This document shows positions 6,349 to 6,383 of a stretch of 6,383 nucleotides of DNA, one piece after another. Both the position numbers and the translations under genes were made by a program. The notes under the pieces were generated by a model. The model worked only from the letters and a program-made list of their open reading frames with translations. It searched no databases and was not told the origin of the DNA. Source of the DNA: Balneolaceae bacterium (GTDB lineage Bacteria; Bacteroidota; Rhodothermia; Balneolales; Balneolaceae); the NCBI GenBank assembly GCA_007118525.1, contig SKRK01000337.1, positions 1 to 6,383 of the forward strand, in the 5' to 3' direction. Within the stretch, counting starts at the first letter, position 1, and every line of letters begins with the position of its first letter.

Positions 6349-6383
6349 ATGAAAGGAGATACTTTCAGTCATATGTGTAAAAC
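6349..6383 (+). CDS. Possible start of a downstream gene, cut by the window edge
   Basis: From ATG 6349 a frame (MKGDTFSHMCK) stays open to the right edge, with a second in-frame ATG at 6373. An unusually good Shine-Dalgarno sequence, AAAGGAGAT, lies at 6352-6360, but it is 12 nt from the 6373 start (14 nt counted from AGGAG) and inside the frame of the 6349 start. If real, it would be the third gene of the exporter operon, beginning 19 or 43 bp after the permease stop. Eleven codons are too few to identify anything, and the frame could be chance. Confidence 0.3.
   Translation, partial: MKGDTFSHMCK

Noticed and set aside
1..6383. CRISPR array, insertion sequence, tRNA or phage/defence genes
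   Set aside because: I saw no regularly spaced repeats, terminal inverted repeats with a transposase, cloverleaf-like sequence or defence-type domains on either strand.

Overview
The window looks like ordinary chromosomal DNA of a moderately AT-rich Gram-negative bacterium, most likely in the Bacteroidota / Balneolota / Rhodothermota group. The reasons are indirect: a lipoprotein signal peptide, AT-rich gaps, and GlgA/GlgC and NatA/NatB-type sequences that resemble homologues from that group as I remember them. No ribosomal or other marker gene is present, so the placement is an inference.

Layout. Positions 1-3882 carry four genes on the minus strand. In transcription order they are glgA (glycogen synthase, 3882-2446), glgC (ADP-glucose pyrophosphorylase, 2433-1162), a conserved lipoprotein of unknown function (1058-432), and the first 34 codons of a membrane-anchored protein that runs off the left edge (102-1). 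A 234-bp AT-rich divergent gap (3883-4116) separates this block from a plus-strand pair: an ABC ATPase of the NatA type (4117-5040) and its ABC-2 permease of the NatB type (5037-6329), which overlap by 4 bp. A further reading frame may begin near 6349 and leave by the right edge.

How the genes work together. GlgC makes ADP-glucose from glucose-1-phosphate and ATP, and GlgA polymerises it into alpha-1,4-glucan. They are 12 bp apart and almost certainly co-transcribed, forming the committed part of glycogen synthesis; no branching enzyme, phosphorylase or debranching enzyme is in view. The ATPase and permease should form one exporter of the Na+/drug/peptide efflux superfamily, with unknown substrate. 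Nothing links the exporter to glycogen metabolism beyond sharing a divergent intergenic region. The lipoprotein and the left-edge gene have no evident link to either.

No mobile element, CRISPR array, tRNA or rRNA was found. I did not find a convincing new multi-gene system. The points most worth a second look are the inverted repeats in the 329-bp gap at 103-431 (one loosely resembling an integron attC site), the cyanobacterial/plant-like allosteric sequence of GlgC, the conserved uncharacterised lipoprotein, and the contrast between strong Shine-Dalgarno sites at the second gene of each pair and none at the first.
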